Source: an uncultured Eubacteriales bacterium
GTDB lineage: Bacteria; Bacillota; Clostridia; Oscillospirales; Oscillospiraceae
Assembly (NCBI GenBank): GCA_900545925.1
Contig: URAZ01000002.1
Location: 55,284 to 119,283 of the forward strand
DNA length: 64,000 bases
Reading direction: 5' to 3'
In this document: positions 1 through 8,477 of the stretch, piece by piece
How the letters are laid out: each line of letters opens with the position of its first letter
How positions within the stretch are numbered: the stretch's first letter is position 1
Made by a program: the position numbers and the translations under genes
Notes under the pieces: generated by a model
What the model was told of the DNA's origin: nothing
The model's input: only the letters and a program-made list of their open reading frames with translations
Databases searched by the model: none

Positions 1-720
1 CAGACCGAGGAGATGAAGGACGGCGACCCGATGCGCGTCTGCGTCGAGCGCTATGGCTTCCTGCCGGTCGATAAGGCCGCGTTCAAGGGTGAAATCCCGG
101 AAATTACGAACATGGTTCCGTTCGAGCCGTTTGATTTCTACATCAAGCGTAAGCTGTACGTCCACAACATGGGCCACGCGACCTGCGCGTATCTGGGCGG
201 TTACGAGGGCCGCAAATACATCTACCAGTCCATCGATGATCCCGAAATTCTGAACATCGTGCAGAATGCCATGCTCGAGAGCGCGCTGGGACTTTCTAAG
301 AAGTACGGCGTCGAGTTGGAAAGCCTGATGCTGCACATCACCGATCTTCTTGGCCGCTTCCGCAACGCGGCGCTGAAGGACACCTGCAAACGTGTCGGCG
401 GCGACCCGACAAGAAAACTCAGCGCGGCTGACCGTCTGATCGGCTCAAGCCTGCTGTGCCTGGAGCAGGGTGTGAAGCCCGCGTATATCGCCGTCGGCGC
501 AGCCGGTGCGGTCTACCGTTATCTGAACGAGGCGGGCATCGAGCAGTCGAAGGAAGAAGCGGCAAAGGTTCTGAAGGACGTCTCCGGTCTGGAGGCCGAC
601 TCGGAACTGGCGGGGATGATTCTCGATATGTACGCCTACTTCCTTGAGGGTGAGCCCGTCTCCGCGCTGCGCCGCGCAGCACAGGCTGCGAAGACCGCGG
701 GCCTCGGCCGGATCATCTGA
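1..720 (+). CDS. Mannitol dehydrogenase family protein, C-terminal part
   Basis: This is the 3' part of a gene that enters from the left edge; the frame is open from base 1, so the ATG at 13 is internal. The visible 239 residues match the C-terminal all-alpha domain of the mannitol-1-phosphate 5-dehydrogenase/polyol dehydrogenase family, which oxidises a sugar alcohol or its phosphate with NAD. The family signature K-x(4)-HN-x-GH is seen as KLYVHNMGHA near residues 56-65. The N-terminal Rossmann domain is outside the window, so cofactor and substrate cannot be judged. A strong terminator follows the stop codon. Confidence 0.75.
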   Translation, partial: QTEEMKDGDPMRVCVERYGFLPVDKAAFKGEIPEITNMVPFEPFDFYIKRKLYVHNMGHATCAYLGGYEGRKYIYQSIDDPEILNIVQNAMLESALGLSKKYGVELESLMLHITDLLGRFRNAALKDTCKRVGGDPTRKLSAADRLIGSSLLCLEQGVKPAYIAVGAAGAVYRYLNEAGIEQSKEEAAKVLKDVSGLEADSELAGMILDMYAYFLEGEPVSALRRAAQAAKTAGLGRII

Positions 721-740
721 CCGAATCCATAGAACTCACA

Positions 741-771
741 AAAAGCGCCAGCCGCTCGGGCTGGCGCTTTT
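741..771. terminator. Bidirectional Rho-independent terminator
   Basis: A perfect 13-bp stem (arms 741-753 and 759-771) with a 5-nt loop has A4 on the left and T4 on the right, so it can end transcription from the polyol dehydrogenase gene and from the convergent UPF0340 gene. Confidence 0.85.
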
Positions 772-774
772 CAT

Positions 775-1320
775 TTACAGTTCCTGATAGACGGCTCTGG
801 CGCCGCCGATATACTTGGGGCGGGTACGGGCACAGAGGATGTTCGCCTCACCGATCTTTTTGATCGACAGCCGGACAGGAATCGCAACACGGCGCAGGTG
901 CATGCCAATCAGCGTGCCGCCGATGTCAATGCCTGCATCTGCAACGATCGTCTCGACGAGCACGGGATCCTTGAAATTGGCCCACGCCGTCATGGCGAAC
1001 GAGCCGCCCGCGTGCAACTGCGGGATGGCGTTGACAATCTCAAAGCCGTGCGCCTCAGCAACATCGCGCTCAACAACAAGCGCGCGGTTGAGGTGCTCGC
1101 AGCACTGCACGGCAAGTTCAATGCCGCGCTCCTGCAAAACGGGATAGATGCCCGCGAATGCGGCCTGCGCAGCCTCGAGGCTCGAGCCCTTGCCGATGCG
1201 CGCGCCGACCATCTCACTTGACGAGCAGCCGACGACAAAAATCTTGCCGGGCTTCAGCTTCGCAGCATCCAGCAGTTCTGTAACGGCCTGTTTCGCCTGC
1301 GTGGTAAGTTCTTCATACAT
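775..1320 (-). CDS. UPF0340 (DUF436/YwlG) family protein
   Basis: 181 residues, the usual length of the UPF0340/TIGR01440 family (B. subtilis YwlG). Family features are the N-terminal helix after MYEELTTQA, the segment VVGCSSSEMVG, the CCEHLNRALVVER region and the DIGGTLIGMHLR segment. The biochemical function is not established for the family, so none is assigned. It is the last gene of a leftward group and overlaps the end of the upstream ECF S-component gene by 8 bp, implying co-transcription and translational coupling. Confidence 0.85.
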   Translation of the reverse strand: MYEELTTQAKQAVTELLDAAKLKPGKIFVVGCSSSEMVGARIGKGSSLEAAQAAFAGIYPVLQERGIELAVQCCEHLNRALVVERDVAEAHGFEIVNAIPQLHAGGSFAMTAWANFKDPVLVETIVADAGIDIGGTLIGMHLRRVAIPVRLSIKKIGEANILCARTRPKYIGGARAVYQEL

Positions 1321-1861
1321 GATTCATTTCACCTTTCCAGAAAGTTTTATGAAGTTCAGGGAGTTTGGAAAGCACCGTGTAGAGCACGACGGACAACATG
1401 AGGCCGACCGCCGCCTGCAGCAGGTTGTTGGGGATGGACGCAGCCGCTGCAAGTCCCTGCCCAAGAATCAGTGCCTCATAGCCGAAATAGCCGGCAACCA
1501 TAACCACCTCAGACGGCAGTTCGACAAGCGCCAGCTGCCAGAACGGAAGCTTTCTGCCTTTCTTCAGCAGCGGACGAAGCAGCAGTGCAGCCACCAGCGC
1601 CACAAGGCCCTTGATGACAAACGTTGCGGGAACGTAATACGCATACCCGGAAATCAGATCTGCAAGCGCGCTGCCGACGCCGACTGCGAAGAAGCCGTAC
1701 CACGGGCCGAGCAGCAAGCCGGACAGCAGGCACATGCCCTCGCCGATGTTTGTATATCCTGCAACCGTCGGAATCTGCACAAGCATTGTCGCCGCCCAAC
1801 ACAACGCCGCAAACATGGCGCTCAGAACCAGCTGCCGGAGTGTTCTATTTTGCTGTTTCAT
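1313..1861 (-). CDS. ECF transporter S component (copy A)
   Basis: 182 residues with about five to six hydrophobic segments. This is a substrate-binding S component of an energy-coupling-factor vitamin transporter of the PF07155 (ECF-ribofla_trS-like) type. Supporting segments are the N-terminal VLSAMFAALCWAATMLVQIP, the loop GYTNIGEGMCLL, and LLLGPWYGFFAVGVGSALAD. It would work with a shared EcfA/EcfT module that is not in this window. The substrate cannot be read from the sequence. It lies directly downstream of a close paralogue (1912-2448) and upstream of the UPF0340 gene in one probable operon. Confidence 0.85.
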   Translation of the reverse strand: MKQQNRTLRQLVLSAMFAALCWAATMLVQIPTVAGYTNIGEGMCLLSGLLLGPWYGFFAVGVGSALADLISGYAYYVPATFVIKGLVALVAALLLRPLLKKGRKLPFWQLALVELPSEVVMVAGYFGYEALILGQGLAAAASIPNNLLQAAVGLMLSVVLYTVLSKLPELHKTFWKGEMNHV

Positions 1862-1911
1862 ATTGGAAATCTCGTCTCAGACAAAAAACGATTTTCAGAC
1901 TACGAAATTCG

Positions 1912-2448
1912 TTATTCGCCCTTCCAGAACGCCTTATGAATTTCCGGAACCTTGGCCAGCGCAGTGTAGAGAACAACCGACAGGACGATGCCGACGGCAG
2001 CCTGTACCAGATTATTGGGGATGGATGCAGCGGCGGCAAGACCCTTGCCGAGAATCAGCGCCTTATAGCCGAAATACCCGGCGACCATGATGACCTCGGA
2101 CGGCAGTTCAATCAGCGCCAGACGCCAGAACGGGATCTTCTCGCCTTTTTTCAGCAGCGGCCGCAGCAGCAGCGCAGCCACCAACGCCACAAGGCCCTTG
2201 ATGATAAACGTACCGGGGACATAATGCGCATAGCCTGCCAGCAGATCGGCAAGCCCGCTGCCGATACCGGCGGCAAAGAAGCCGTACCACGGACCGAGCA
2301 CCAGACCGGCAAGCAGGCACATGCCCTCGCCGATGTTCGTATACCCGGCAACAGTCGGAAACTGCACAAGCATCGTCGTCACACAGCACAGCGCGGCAAA
2401 CATCGCACTTAGAACCAGCATACGGATGGTTTCGTTTCTCTTTTTCAT
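1912..2448 (-). CDS. ECF transporter S component (copy B)
   Basis: 178 residues, a close paralogue of copy A. The segments around SAMFAALC, VAGYTNIGEGMCLL, GPWYGFFA, VIKGLVALVAALLLRPLLKK and ASIPNN align without gaps and are mostly identical, so the pair arose by tandem duplication. It should be the membrane substrate-capture subunit of an ECF importer. It is the first gene of the leftward group, with a GAGAGG ribosome site before the ATG at 2448. I saw no obvious riboswitch fold in the short 5' region that could name the vitamin. Confidence 0.85.
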   Translation of the reverse strand: MKKRNETIRMLVLSAMFAALCCVTTMLVQFPTVAGYTNIGEGMCLLAGLVLGPWYGFFAAGIGSGLADLLAGYAHYVPGTFIIKGLVALVAALLLRPLLKKGEKIPFWRLALIELPSEVIMVAGYFGYKALILGKGLAAAASIPNNLVQAAVGIVLSVVLYTALAKVPEIHKAFWKGE

Positions 2449-2541
2449 AATCGGAGTACCTCTCTTATTGGGATACCCTGATTATATCCGATACTGATAC
2501 TATAAAAAGATGCAAAAACAGATATTTTTTTAGGGTCAGAT

Positions 2542-3393
2542 TCAGAATCGCGCCATAATTGCAGTGTTACCCGTATCGAGCACCGCGTCCGCGCCTTCCC
2601 CAAGGATACGGCGCAGGAGCGCACGCTCGTCCATGCCCCCCTGTCCGTGCAAAACACGGTACGCGCCCGCGTCGCTTCCACAGGCAATTTTTGCGCCCAG
2701 CGCGGCAGCTTTTTTCACTGCGTTCCTCTGATAGGCCAGCAGCGGCTTTAAAACCTCGTCCGGAAAGCGCCCGCAGCCGATGAGATTGCCGATCGTCACG
2801 AGCGTCGGCACCCAGACAGCGCGCGATTCTGCAAGCTGGCAGAGCGTTTCATCTGTGAGATATGCGCCGTGTTCGATAGAATCCACACCGCCCGCAAGCG
2901 CCGCGCGCACGGCCTCGTCGCCGTTGGCGTGGGCCATGACGGAAAAGCCCTCGTCATGCGCGCAGGCGATCATATCCCGAATCAGTTTCGGCGGCAACGG
3001 CTCGCTGGTCAGAACGCCGTAGCGTTCAAAATCCATCAGACCAGAAATCATGATCTTGATAAAGTGCGCACCGCGCGTTCTGGCTTCGCGGACAAGTGCA
3101 CGGTATTCGACAAATTCATCAAAGCCGCGCCCGATGAATCCGCCGTAATGTCCGATTTTGTAGATTGGGAAGCCCGGCGACCGGTATCGGATGCCGTATT
3201 CCGGGGCCAGCTTCGCGGCCAAATCGCACACACCCCAACGGTCACCGCCGTCGCGCAGATCGGAAAAACCCAGCGTCTGATACTGCTCGAGCGTTTCTCT
3301 GATGAACGCCTCCTGCGGCGCGGCCCTGTGCCGCGCAATGGCTTCTTTCCAATTCACGCCGTCCAGCACCATATGAATGTGACAGTCAACCAT
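2542..3393 (-). CDS. Amidohydrolase family protein
   Basis: 283 residues starting at the ATG at 3393, 1 bp after the TAG of the upstream HAD gene; a longer frame starting further upstream would run into that gene. It is a metal-dependent TIM-barrel hydrolase of the imidazolonepropionase-like amidohydrolase group. The HxH metal pair is in VDCHIH near the N-terminus, followed by histidines in MAHANGD and DSIEHGAY, and the metal-binding Asp in ACGSDAG. The substrate is unknown. The tight spacing with the HAD phosphatase gene implies one operon. Confidence 0.8.
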   Translation of the reverse strand: MVDCHIHMVLDGVNWKEAIARHRAAPQEAFIRETLEQYQTLGFSDLRDGGDRWGVCDLAAKLAPEYGIRYRSPGFPIYKIGHYGGFIGRGFDEFVEYRALVREARTRGAHFIKIMISGLMDFERYGVLTSEPLPPKLIRDMIACAHDEGFSVMAHANGDEAVRAALAGGVDSIEHGAYLTDETLCQLAESRAVWVPTLVTIGNLIGCGRFPDEVLKPLLAYQRNAVKKAAALGAKIACGSDAGAYRVLHGQGGMDERALLRRILGEGADAVLDTGNTAIMARF

Positions 3394-3394
3394 C

Positions 3395-4234
3395 CTACGC
3401 CTTTCCCGGGATGCAGTGCCGCTCAATGGCAAGCGCCGCGCCGTCCTCGTCGCACGAGGCCGTCACTTCATCGGCAATCGCCAGAATTTCTGGACACGCA
3501 TTCGCCATCGCCACGCCTCGCCCTGCCATTTTGATCATACTCGTATCGTTCAGCCCATCGCCGATGGCCATGGTCGCCGCCATCGGCAGGCCAAGATAGG
3601 CCGCCAGACTTGCAATGGCCTCGCCCTTGTTGGCATGCGCGTCGTTGATCTCAATGTTGCAGGGCATGGACGTGCTGACGCTTAAACTGTCGAACTTCTC
3701 TGTAAGGTCTTTAAGCAGCCTGCCGCGCAGCGCATCATCCGGCGTGAACAGCTGCAGCTTTTGAACGCCTCGGTTCTGCACCCGCAGGTATGCCTTGAGT
3801 TCCTCGACCGGCGTGCGCAGACTGCGCACCATGCGCAGTGCGTAGTCGAACGGGACAAATGCAGCGGCGTTTTCCTGCATGCTGCGCGTCATCCAGCCCC
3901 AGTTGTCCTGATAGCAGTCGTAGATCACGGGAAAGCCGTCGAGATATTCCAGAACCTGCAAGGCTGTTTCCAGCGGGACCTCCGCTGCGCTGACGGCTTT
4001 TTCCTTGCGGATATCATAGACCTGCGCACCGTTGATGGTGATGGCATAGTGCAGAAACGGCAGCTTCTGCACGACCTCCGGCATGCCGGTAAAAAATCGG
4101 CCCGTCGTCGGCACGATCTCGACACCTGCCTCCGCTGCAGTATAAAGCGCATCGCAGGTGCGCGGCGTCAGTTCTTTTTGGGAATTCAGCAGTGTCCCGT
4201 CCAGATCGAGCGCCAGTAATTTCACGGCATTCAT
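3395..4234 (-). CDS. Cof-type HAD-IIB family phosphatase
   Basis: 279 residues. The catalytic motif I is seen as LDLDGT (Asp10 nucleophile, Asp12 acid/base) and the metal-binding motif IV as IGDGLNDTSMI near the C-terminus. The cap domain between them is of the IIB (Cof) type. These cytosolic enzymes dephosphorylate sugar phosphates or flavin-type phosphates, and the specific substrate cannot be inferred. The start at 4234 is preceded by GAGGTGAG. The divergent ABC-F gene begins 131 bp away, so the intervening DNA probably holds both promoters. Confidence 0.85.
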   Translation of the reverse strand: MNAVKLLALDLDGTLLNSQKELTPRTCDALYTAAEAGVEIVPTTGRFFTGMPEVVQKLPFLHYAITINGAQVYDIRKEKAVSAAEVPLETALQVLEYLDGFPVIYDCYQDNWGWMTRSMQENAAAFVPFDYALRMVRSLRTPVEELKAYLRVQNRGVQKLQLFTPDDALRGRLLKDLTEKFDSLSVSTSMPCNIEINDAHANKGEAIASLAAYLGLPMAATMAIGDGLNDTSMIKMAGRGVAMANACPEILAIADEVTASCDEDGAALAIERHCIPGKA

Positions 4235-4365
4235 AGGAAACTCACCTCAATTCCATAGTTTTCGCCCTCATGATACCAGATGCCCTTCAAAAATGCAAGA
4301 AGCGCGTGATTTCCGGCGAAGACTGTGATAGAATGGGAACAGAAACCCCTTGCAGGAGGAATTTT

Positions 4366-6141
4366 ATGCTGATATCCGCAGAGCATCTTTCCATCAATTT
4401 CGGCAGCCGTCAGCTGCTGGACGATGTGGATTTTTATTTAAATGAGGGCGACAAAACCGGCGTGATCGGCATCAACGGCACCGGAAAATCAACATTTTTG
4501 AAGGTTCTGGCAGGGTGGCTCCAGCCGGACAGCGGGACAATCGCCCGCAAGCCGAATTTACAGGTGAGCGTGCTTGCACAGAACCCCGATATGCACGACG
4601 ATCTGACCGTGCTGGAGCAGATCTTTGCCAGTATGCCGCCGGAATTCCGGCAGCTGAACGAATATGAGGCAAAGCGCATGCTGACGCGGCTCGGTCTTGC
4701 GGACACGAATCGGCTGATTGGAACACTTTCGGGCGGTGAACGCCGCCGCGCCGCGCTGTGCGCCGCGCTCATCCATCCGGCAGACGTCCTTGTGCTTGAC
4801 GAGCCGACGAACCACCTGGACACCGAGATGGTGCAGTGGCTGGAAGACTGGCTGAAAAAATATCGAGGCGGGCTGGTCATGGTCACGCACGACCGGTATT
4901 TTCTCGAACGCGTCGTGAACCATATCACGGAACTTTCGCGCGGAAAGCTTTACCACTATGAAGCCAATTACTCCCGCTATCTCGAACTGCGGGAGCAGCG
5001 CGCGCAGATGGCGGAGGCGTCCGAGCGCAAGCGGCAGTCCATCCTGCGCGTCGAACGCGAGTGGATTCTGCGCGGTTGTCAGGCCCGCAGCACCAAGAGC
5101 AAGGAACGCATCCAGCGCTATGAGGAATTAAAGGACCGCAAAGCGCCCGAACGCGACAGCGCGGTACAGCTTTCGGCGGCCTCGAGCCGTCTCGGCAAAA
5201 AAATCATCACGCTGGAACATGTCTCTAAGGGTTACGACGGCCGCACGATCTTCCGTGATTTTTCCTACGGCGTTCTCCGCAGCGACCGCATCGGCATCGT
5301 CGGCCGCAACGGCGCGGGCAAATCGACGCTTCTGCGCATTCTGGCGGGCGAACTCCTGCCGGACAGCGGCGTAGTCGAACTGGGCGAGACAGTCCGAATC
5401 GGTCATTTTTCACAGGAGGGCCGCGAACTGGATCTGAACCAGCGTGTGTATGATTTTATCTACACTGTCGCCGCACAGGTAAAAACGGACGAGGGCACAT
5501 TCTCCGCCAAGACCATGCTTGAACGCTTCCTGTTCCCGCCCGATTTGCAGCAGACCAGCATTGGGAGGCTGTCCGGCGGAGAACGGCGAAGATTATATCT
5601 GCTGTCCATCCTTATGGCAGCGCCCAACGTGCTGCTGCTCGACGAACCGACGAATGATCTGGACATTACGACGCTTTCCATTCTGGAGGACTATCTGCAA
5701 AGCTTCCCCGGCCCCATCATCGCCGTCTCGCATGACCGCTTTTTCCTCGACAAGCTGGCCGATACCATCTTCGAGGTGCACCCGGAGGGCCGCATCGACG
5801 TGTTTACCGGCAACTGGTCCGACTGGGCACGCAAGCGGACACCCACAGAGGAAAAGAAGCCCGAAAAGCAGGAAAAACCGATTTCTGAGCGCCCGCGCGA
5901 GAAAAAACTGAAATTCTCCTACAACGAGCAGCGTGAATTTGACATGATTGACAGCGTGATTGCCGATCTGGAACAGCAGCTGGCCGCCTGCAAACAGGAG
6001 CAGGAGGCCTGCGGCAGCGACTATGTCCGGCTACAGGCTCTGACGGACGAGCAGGAACGGCTGACAGCGGAACTGGATGCGAAGACAGAGCGCTGGGTCT
6101 ACTTGAACGACCTCAAGGAACGCATCGACGCGCAGCAATAG
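4366..6141 (+). CDS. ABC-F family ATPase (Uup-like)
   Basis: 591 residues from the ATG at 4366, chosen because AGGAGG lies at 4355-4360; the open frame extends further upstream without such a site. Two ABC domains are visible: Walker A GINGTGKST with signature LSGGERRR and Walker B LVLDEPTNHLD, then Walker A GRNGAGKST with LSGGERRR and LLLDEPTNDLD. They are joined by an Arg/Lys-rich helical linker and followed by a charged coiled-coil tail. This matches Uup-type ABC-F proteins, soluble ATPases that act on the ribosome or on nucleic acid. A resistance role cannot be excluded, but the coiled-coil tail favours a housekeeping function. Confidence 0.85.
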   Translation: MLISAEHLSINFGSRQLLDDVDFYLNEGDKTGVIGINGTGKSTFLKVLAGWLQPDSGTIARKPNLQVSVLAQNPDMHDDLTVLEQIFASMPPEFRQLNEYEAKRMLTRLGLADTNRLIGTLSGGERRRAALCAALIHPADVLVLDEPTNHLDTEMVQWLEDWLKKYRGGLVMVTHDRYFLERVVNHITELSRGKLYHYEANYSRYLELREQRAQMAEASERKRQSILRVEREWILRGCQARSTKSKERIQRYEELKDRKAPERDSAVQLSAASSRLGKKIITLEHVSKGYDGRTIFRDFSYGVLRSDRIGIVGRNGAGKSTLLRILAGELLPDSGVVELGETVRIGHFSQEGRELDLNQRVYDFIYTVAAQVKTDEGTFSAKTMLERFLFPPDLQQTSIGRLSGGERRRLYLLSILMAAPNVLLLDEPTNDLDITTLSILEDYLQSFPGPIIAVSHDRFFLDKLADTIFEVHPEGRIDVFTGNWSDWARKRTPTEEKKPEKQEKPISERPREKKLKFSYNEQREFDMIDSVIADLEQQLAACKQEQEACGSDYVRLQALTDEQERLTAELDAKTERWVYLNDLKERIDAQQ

Positions 6142-6257
6142 AAATATTGCACAAATTTTCGCCCGGGTCGTATACGGAACTCAGGCGGCGTGCTATACTA
6201 TGGATAGAAGGAAACGGAAAACTTTGTGGTTCGGATGAAGACAGAGGAGGCTTCTCT

Positions 6258-6512
6258 ATGAATCTGAAAACAGTCAAAGTTCTGCTGTTCACGTTGTTTT
6301 CGCTGGCGCTTGCCAGCCTGATCATCGGCTGCGGCGTATCAAAGCCGGTATATTTCCTGTTCACGGCACTGTTTGCCATTGGATACGCAGCCGTCTATCT
6401 GCTGTGTTGGCGCTGCCCCTTCTGCGGCGAACGTCTTGGCCGCAGCGACGGTGAGATTTGCCCGCACTGCGGCAAAAGTCTGCTTGCTCCCCACAGCCAT
6501 CAGGCCGGCTGA
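6258..6512 (+). CDS. Small membrane protein with zinc ribbon
   Basis: 84 residues from the ATG at 6258 (AGAGGAGG just upstream). Two hydrophobic segments (about residues 5-25 and 32-50) are followed by a C-terminal zinc ribbon with CPFCG and CPHCG knuckles. I do not recognise the family. It lies about 115 bp downstream of the ABC-F gene on the same strand but has its own ribosome site. The membrane-anchored zinc ribbon resembles, in design only, several proteins of the 24-37 kb cluster. Confidence 0.6.
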   Translation: MNLKTVKVLLFTLFSLALASLIIGCGVSKPVYFLFTALFAIGYAAVYLLCWRCPFCGERLGRSDGEICPHCGKSLLAPHSHQAG

Positions 6513-6575
6513 TGTACCCAGCGCCGGTGCAGCACTGGAAAAAGAGGCTCCAGCTTCCCGCTATACGGATCAAAT

Positions 6576-6625
6576 TGGCGCAATGCGCACATACGGGGCA
6601 ACCTCCGTATGTGCGCATTGCGCCA
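6576..6625. repeat. Perfect 21-bp inverted repeat hairpin
   Basis: Arms 6576-6596 and 6605-6625 are exact reverse complements around an 8-nt loop, beginning at TGGCGCAATGCG. No T-run follows on either strand, so it is not a typical Rho-independent terminator. It may act as a bidirectional transcript end between the zinc-ribbon gene and the leftward frameshifted gene. Confidence 0.7.
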
Positions 6626-6657
6626 TTCGTATTGCATTTACAGGCTAGTGGTTCCTC

Positions 6658-6884
6658 TCACGTTTCTTTCAATCCCAAGACCGCAACAACGATCCCTGCA
6701 GCCGCAAGGGCCGCCGCTGCATACAGAAATGCTGTCAGACCATACTGTGCGAGAATCTGCATCGTCATAGAAAACGGACTCAGGTTGATGTGTTCAAATT
6801 GAAAGGCCATCGCTCCGCCCATAATATAAAGGCTGATACAACGCCTGTCATAAACATGACTGCGCCAATGATCACTTTTTTCAT
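6658..6884 (-). pseudogene. Frameshifted small membrane protein
   Basis: An ATG at 6884 with an AGGTTT-type site starts MKKVIIGAVMFMTGVVSAF, but this frame stops after about 34 codons. The overlapping frame continues with a natural-looking sequence from YIMGGAMAFQFEHIN through a hydrophobic segment (LTAFLYAAAALAAAGIVVAV) to the stop at 6658. Joining them with one frameshift near 6824-6828 gives a two-TM protein of about 75 residues. Either the gene is inactivated or the sequence has an indel error. Function unknown. Confidence 0.5.
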
Positions 6885-6948
6885 CGTGAAACCTCCGCAA
6901 GTTCAGATTTATTGCCAGCATATCACAAAATATGCAGCAGTGCAAGAA

Positions 6949-6978
6949 CAGCCCCAGCGGCGAAAACCGCTGGGGCTG
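6949..6978. terminator. Terminator hairpin after gdhA
   Basis: A perfect 12-bp GC-rich stem (6949-6960 with 6967-6978) encloses a 6-nt loop, 22 bp past the gdhA stop on the minus strand. The T-run after it is weak (TTCTTG). Confidence 0.65.
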
Positions 6979-7000
6979 CTGTGTATGGAATGAAAATAGA

Positions 7001-8353
7001 TTAGAACACGCCCTGCTCGTACATGGCCTGAGCAACCTTCTTGAAGCCGGCAATATTGGCGCCTGCAACCAGATCGTAGCCGAGACCGTACTCTTCGGCA
7101 GCCTCTGCGGAGACCTTGTGGATGTTCTTCATCATCTTGTGCAGCTGCGCATCGACTTCTTCAGCCGTCCAGACCAGACGCTCGGAGTTCTGGCTCATTT
7201 CGAGACCGGAAACGCCGACGCCGCCCGCATTGACAGCCTTGGACGGAGCGACGATCATGTGCTTCTGCGCGCGCAGATAGTTCAGAGCGTCGTTCGTGGT
7301 CGGCATGTTGGCGACCTCGATGTAGTACTTGACGCCGGAGGCGGCGATCTTCTCAGCCTCGCCCATGCGAACGTCGTTCTGCATGGCGGACGGCATGTTG
7401 ACATCGACATCCTTCGCGCCCCAGGCCTTCTGGCCGGCGACGAACTCGCAGCCGAACTTGTCGGCGTACGGCTTGCAGTGCATCGGATCCTTTGCACGCA
7501 TCTCAAGGATGAAGTTCAGCTTCTCGTCGGTGTTGACGCCGTCCGGGTCATGAACATAGCCGTCCGGGCCGGAGAAATAAGTAACCTTCGCGCCGAGTTC
7601 AGCGGACTTCTTCATGATACCCCATGCAACGTTGCCGTAGCCGGAGATCGCAAGGCGCTTGCCCTCGATGGTGTCGTTCTCGTGCTTCAGGACTTCCTGC
7701 AGATAGTAGACAGCGCCGTAGCCGGTTGCTTCCGGACGGATCAGGGAGCCGCCGTAGGTCATGCCCTTGCCGGTCAGAACGCCGTTCTCCCAGACGCCCT
7801 TCAGGCGGCGGTACTGGCCGTACAGGTAGCCGATCTCACGGCCGCCGACGCCCATGTCGCCCGCGGGAACGTCGATGTCGGGCCCGATATAGCGGTACAG
7901 AGCCGTCATGAAGCTCTGGCAGAAACGCATAACCTCCGCGTCGGACTTGCCGGCGGGATCGAAGTCGGAGCCGCCCTTTGCGCCGCCCATGGGCAGGCCG
8001 GTCAGGGAGTTCTTGAAAGTCTGCTCGAAGCCGAGGAACTTGATGATGCCTTCGTAAACGTTCTTCTGGAAGCGCAGGCCGCCCTTGTACGGGCCGATGG
8101 CGCCGTTGAACTGGCAGCGCCAGCCGCGGTTTGTATGGTATTCGCCCTTGTCATCCATCCAGCAGACGCGGAACGTAAACATTCTTTCGGGCTCGACCAT
8201 TCTCTTCAGAAGGTCAACCTTCTCGTATTCGGGATGCGCGTCCATGATTGGGGAAACGGAAGAGAGAACCTCTTCTACAGTCTGAACGAATTCAGGCTCA
8301 TTCCCGTGTGCCTGCTTGACATAGTCGATGACACTGGCAACATAAGCATTCAT
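7001..8353 (-). CDS. gdhA: NADP-specific glutamate dehydrogenase
   Basis: 450 residues, the normal size of the hexameric bacterial NADP-type enzyme that interconverts 2-oxoglutarate plus ammonia and glutamate. Landmarks are the substrate-binding GPYKGGLRF, the catalytic-lysine region PMGGAKGGSDFDP, the RYIGPDIDVPAGDMGVGGRE segment, and the nucleotide fold beginning ISGYGNVAWG. It is monocistronic, with a hairpin behind it and a 124-bp gap to the upstream serA gene. It supplies glutamate, the amino donor for the serC reaction encoded next door. Confidence 0.95.
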   Translation of the reverse strand: MNAYVASVIDYVKQAHGNEPEFVQTVEEVLSSVSPIMDAHPEYEKVDLLKRMVEPERMFTFRVCWMDDKGEYHTNRGWRCQFNGAIGPYKGGLRFQKNVYEGIIKFLGFEQTFKNSLTGLPMGGAKGGSDFDPAGKSDAEVMRFCQSFMTALYRYIGPDIDVPAGDMGVGGREIGYLYGQYRRLKGVWENGVLTGKGMTYGGSLIRPEATGYGAVYYLQEVLKHENDTIEGKRLAISGYGNVAWGIMKKSAELGAKVTYFSGPDGYVHDPDGVNTDEKLNFILEMRAKDPMHCKPYADKFGCEFVAGQKAWGAKDVDVNMPSAMQNDVRMGEAEKIAASGVKYYIEVANMPTTNDALNYLRAQKHMIVAPSKAVNAGGVGVSGLEMSQNSERLVWTAEEVDAQLHKMMKNIHKVSAEAAEEYGLGYDLVAGANIAGFKKVAQAMYEQGVF

Positions 8354-8427
8354 TTTGGTAAATCCTCCTCAAAAAATTGTACCAATCTATTGCGATCTTT
8401 TTGCAGATTGCTCAAAATTATCATATC

Positions 8428-8458
8428 GCATCCGCGCCAGAAATACAAGCGCGGATGC
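8428..8458. terminator. Hairpin downstream of serA
   Basis: Ten-bp arms (GCATCCGCGC and its complement, 8428-8437 and 8449-8458) lie about 20 bp after the serA stop, followed on the minus strand by an AT-rich stretch. Probable weak Rho-independent terminator. Confidence 0.55.
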
Positions 8459-8477
8459 CTGTGCGAAATGACTGAAA

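Noticed and set aside
2449..2541. Riboswitch upstream of the ECF genes
   Set aside because: The 93-bp region is short and AT-rich; I could not make a conserved vitamin-riboswitch fold.
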